Positions 30,851 through 32,694 of a stretch of 32,694 nucleotides of DNA are shown one piece after another. The notes under the pieces are model-generated. The model saw only the letters and a list, made by a program, of their open reading frames with translations, did not search any database and was not told the DNA's origin. Origin of the DNA: Acetivibrio ethanolgignens (lineage in GTDB: Bacteria > Bacillota > Clostridia > Lachnospirales > Lachnospiraceae); assembly GCF_001461035.1 (NCBI RefSeq), contig NZ_LNAM01000156.1, positions 1-32,694 of the forward strand, read 5' to 3'. The position numbers were made by a program, and so were the translations under genes. Each line of letters opens with the position of its first letter. Within the stretch, counting starts at the first letter, position 1.

Positions 30851-31763
30851 ATGAAAAAGAAAATAATAGCACTTATATTAGCCGGGACTATGGCACTTTT
30901 TATATGCAGCTGTGGAAATAAGGAGCCGGATAAGCCACTACATACTACAAGTCCCGAAACCAAGACTATTGAAGAAGAAGCGACAGTTTCCTTTGCAGAC
31001 CTTACCAGGCTTGAGTTTTGTTTTTCCAGCGGTGCCGGAAGCTGGGAGACAAAGCTGACTATTAAGGCAGATGGAAGCTTTTCTGGCGAACATCTTGACG
31101 CTGAGCTTGGATTGACAGGAGAGGATTATCCCCTATTCCATGCAGATTAGTGAACTGAACTACGAAGAGGAAGTGGGAAAAGAGGAAATTGAGGATGATA
31201 TGCGGGTTTGTTACATTACGGCATATGGCCTGGAGGATGCGGAAAATATTTTGCTTTATCTGCCAGGGGCTCCTATTGCAGAACTTCCGGAGGAATTCAG
31301 AAGCTGGGTTGGCTATTATGAGCTTTCAGATACTACAGATAGAGAGCTTCCATTTTATGCTTTAAATAATGAAGTCCACCAATATGGTTTTTCAAGCTAT
31401 GATGTTGTAGAGCTTTTTAAAAAGAGTATAGCTGTTACGGAGGAGAGTGCAGCTTCTATGGAAAATTCGATTAAGAATGACACACTTACCCAAACAGAGT
31501 ACAATGAAAAAACACAGGACTTATACGAGCTGTGGGATTTTACGTTAAATGAGCTGTGGGGTGTTTTGAAGCAAACTCAGGATGCGGAAACGATGAGCTC
31601 CCTGACGGTCAAGGAACGGGAGTAGATTGCGAAAAAGGAGCAGGCGGTTGCCGAAGCCGGTGCTGAGTATAAGGGTGGAACCATGCAGTCAATGGTTATG
31701 AACCAAAAGGCAGCAGAAATGACAAAAGCCAGAGTTTATGAACTGCTGGAGCTGTTGGATTAG
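30851..31763 (+). pseudogene. LprI-type (DUF1311) lipoprotein, frameshifted and with a stop
   Basis: Begins as a lipoprotein: basic start, hydrophobic core, lipobox ICSC at about residues 18-21, then Ser/Thr/Glu linker. The first frame ends at 31150 after GLTGEDYP. Sense continues in the frame opened at 31140 (YEEEVGKEEIEDDMRV, ILLYLPGAPIAELPEEFRSW) into an LprI-like helical domain (LYELWDFTLNELWGVLKQ). That frame stops at a TAG (31623-31625) where relatives have Trp, and the rest (IAKKEQAVAEAGAEYKGGTM to ELLELLD) follows in frame to 31763. A stretch of the middle is also missing near 31135. Related domains inhibit lysozyme or modulate surface binding; this copy is dead. Confidence 0.75.
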
Positions 31764-31787
31764 AGGTAAAGGCCATGATAGAAAACA

Positions 31788-32147
31788 GATAAGCTGGGGA
31801 ACATTTCTTTATCAAATCATATATAGTATTTTTGTAGGTGCCTTTGCTGACTTAACTTTATTCTGATGGTACTGGGAATTATACTTCTGGCTGTTGGTTC
31901 TGGGGTGTATTCTTATGCCGATATTGGAAGAGGCTCTTATGAGGCACTGACTTTTGCCTTGGAAAGTCGTAATCATTGGCAAACGAGGTATGTTCGGATG
32001 GTGTTAGACATTGCGTGTGTTACAATCGGTTTGTTTCTGGGCGGAACAATAGGGGCGTGCACGGTAGTTACTATTTTGATTTCCGGAATAGTTTTGCAGC
32101 AGGTGGTAGATACGTTAAAAAATCGGGTTCATGCAGATATGAGATAA
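31788..32147 (+). pseudogene. YczE/YyaS-like membrane protein, truncated
   Basis: An open piece from 31788 reads ISWGTFLYQIIYSIFVGAFA then DLTLF and a stop. A second frame from 31866 resumes VLGIILLAVGSGVYSYADIG, GSYEALTFALESR and VRMVLDIACVTIGLFLGG to 32147. Together these are the middle and end of an integral membrane protein of the YczE (DUF6198) type, with a short deletion and frame change between them and the N-terminus absent. Confidence 0.65.
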
Positions 32148-32176
32148 ATATGAGTTTGTAAAGGAGAATAAATGCT

Positions 32177-32554
32177 ATGTGGTTTTGGTGGTTTATGTTT
32201 GTATGCAATATGTTATATTCTCTCACAATGATTATTGCAGGTTGGTATATGTGGAAACATTATCCAAAGAGAATTAACTCTGTGGTAGGGTATCGTTCCA
32301 GGCGTTCCCAAACGAATATGGATACTTGGAGATTTGCTCATGAAAATTGCGGTAAACGTTGGTGGAAAATAGGATGGATTATGTTGATTCCGACTGTATT
32401 GGTACAGATTCCATTTTATGGGAAAAGTGATGATGCGATAGGATGGGTTGGTTTGATAATATGTATTGTTGAATGTACAGTCTTGCTGGCTTCCATTCTT
32501 CCAACAGAAACAGCACTTAAAAACACATTCAATGATGATGGCAGTAGGAAATAA
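32177..32554 (+). CDS. SdpI family membrane protein
   Basis: 125 residues, three transmembrane helices (about 5-22, 67-83, 90-108). Between the first and second lies the family motif INSVVGYRSRRSQTNMDTWR, followed by FAHENCGKRWWKIG. SdpI in Bacillus is the immunity protein and signal receptor for the SdpC killing factor; many relatives have no known role. AAGGAG stands 10 nt before the ATG. It looks complete. Confidence 0.88.
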   Translation: MWFWWFMFVCNMLYSLTMIIAGWYMWKHYPKRINSVVGYRSRRSQTNMDTWRFAHENCGKRWWKIGWIMLIPTVLVQIPFYGKSDDAIGWVGLIICIVECTVLLASILPTETALKNTFNDDGSRK

Positions 32555-32592
32555 TTAAAATTCCAATTTAATTAAAATGCAGGAGGGCAGAT

Positions 32593-32676
32593 GTGGCCAA
32601 TATTATAACTGGATGCAGAATATTATGCAGTATCATAACTCAAACTTCGCACATAAATTTTCGCTATGCACCTTGA
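32593..32676 (+). pseudogene. CDP-alcohol phosphatidyltransferase, N-terminal stub
   Basis: A GTG start after AGGAGGG gives MANIITGCRILCSIIT, the usual opening of PgsA-like CDP-alcohol phosphatidyltransferases, but after 16 residues the sequence becomes unrelated and stops at 32674-32676. The window ends 18 nt later, so the break may be a deletion junction or an inserted element. Confidence 0.45.
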
Positions 32677-32694
32677 AAATTCAATATCTGGCAG

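Noticed and set aside
1-32694. tRNA or rRNA genes
   Set aside because: None recognised by eye on either strand.

Overview
The window looks like a chromosome segment of a spore-forming anaerobe of the Clostridia, most likely Lachnospiraceae. Evidence: an alpha/beta small acid-soluble spore protein, the tig-clpP-clpX-lon-ysxC order, the rho-rpmE-yqhQ-prmC-prfA order, strong AGGAGG-type ribosome binding sites, A+T-rich promoters, and many decayed mobile genes of types common in gut Firmicutes. I cannot fix the genus.

Layout. (1) 1-11.1 kb is core: a DJ-1/PfpI protein, an AGCS sodium:amino-acid symporter (minus), a spore protein, glmM, then trigger factor, ClpP, ClpX, Lon and the GTPase YsxC, followed by a small membrane protein. 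(2) 11.1-12.9 kb is an accessory pocket: an IS1182-type transposase remnant, a broken surface-protein gene, and a minus-strand unit made of a promoter, a densely structured RNA with two predicted pseudoknots, an intrinsic terminator and a PBECR4-like nuclease-domain gene. This unit is the most unusual thing in the window, because its layout is that of a type III (RNA-antitoxin) toxin-antitoxin locus or a riboswitch. (3) 13.0-15.6 kb is a tight minus-strand operon of malic enzyme, a TIGR01212 radical SAM protein and DUF4364. (4) 15.7-20.8 kb is core again: rho, rpmE, yqhQ, prmC, prfA. (5) 20.8-28.2 kb is a plastic island packed with toxin-antitoxin genes: a Phd/RelB-ParE pair, hicAB, a DUF4160-DUF2442-XRE operon and a second Phd/RelB-RelE pair with an internally deleted toxin. 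Around them lie wrecks of IS4, IS630, serine recombinase, ABC transporter, HTH and flavodoxin/ferredoxin genes, plus one intact ISAs1-family element with a 9-bp target duplication. (6) 28.2-32.7 kb holds a membrane-fused spermidine synthase-like protein, a sugar O-acetyltransferase, a small basic protein, a broken LprI-type lipoprotein, a broken YczE-like membrane protein, an SdpI-family protein and a stub of a CDP-alcohol phosphatidyltransferase.

Functionally, the core genes cover protein quality control (trigger factor, ClpXP, Lon), ribosome assembly (YsxC, L31), transcription and translation termination (Rho, RF1 and its methyltransferase PrmC) and cell-wall precursor supply (GlmM). The island shows repeated insertion, duplication and decay, with small TA modules the best-preserved parts. 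All assignments are by reading motifs and recalling families; no search was run.
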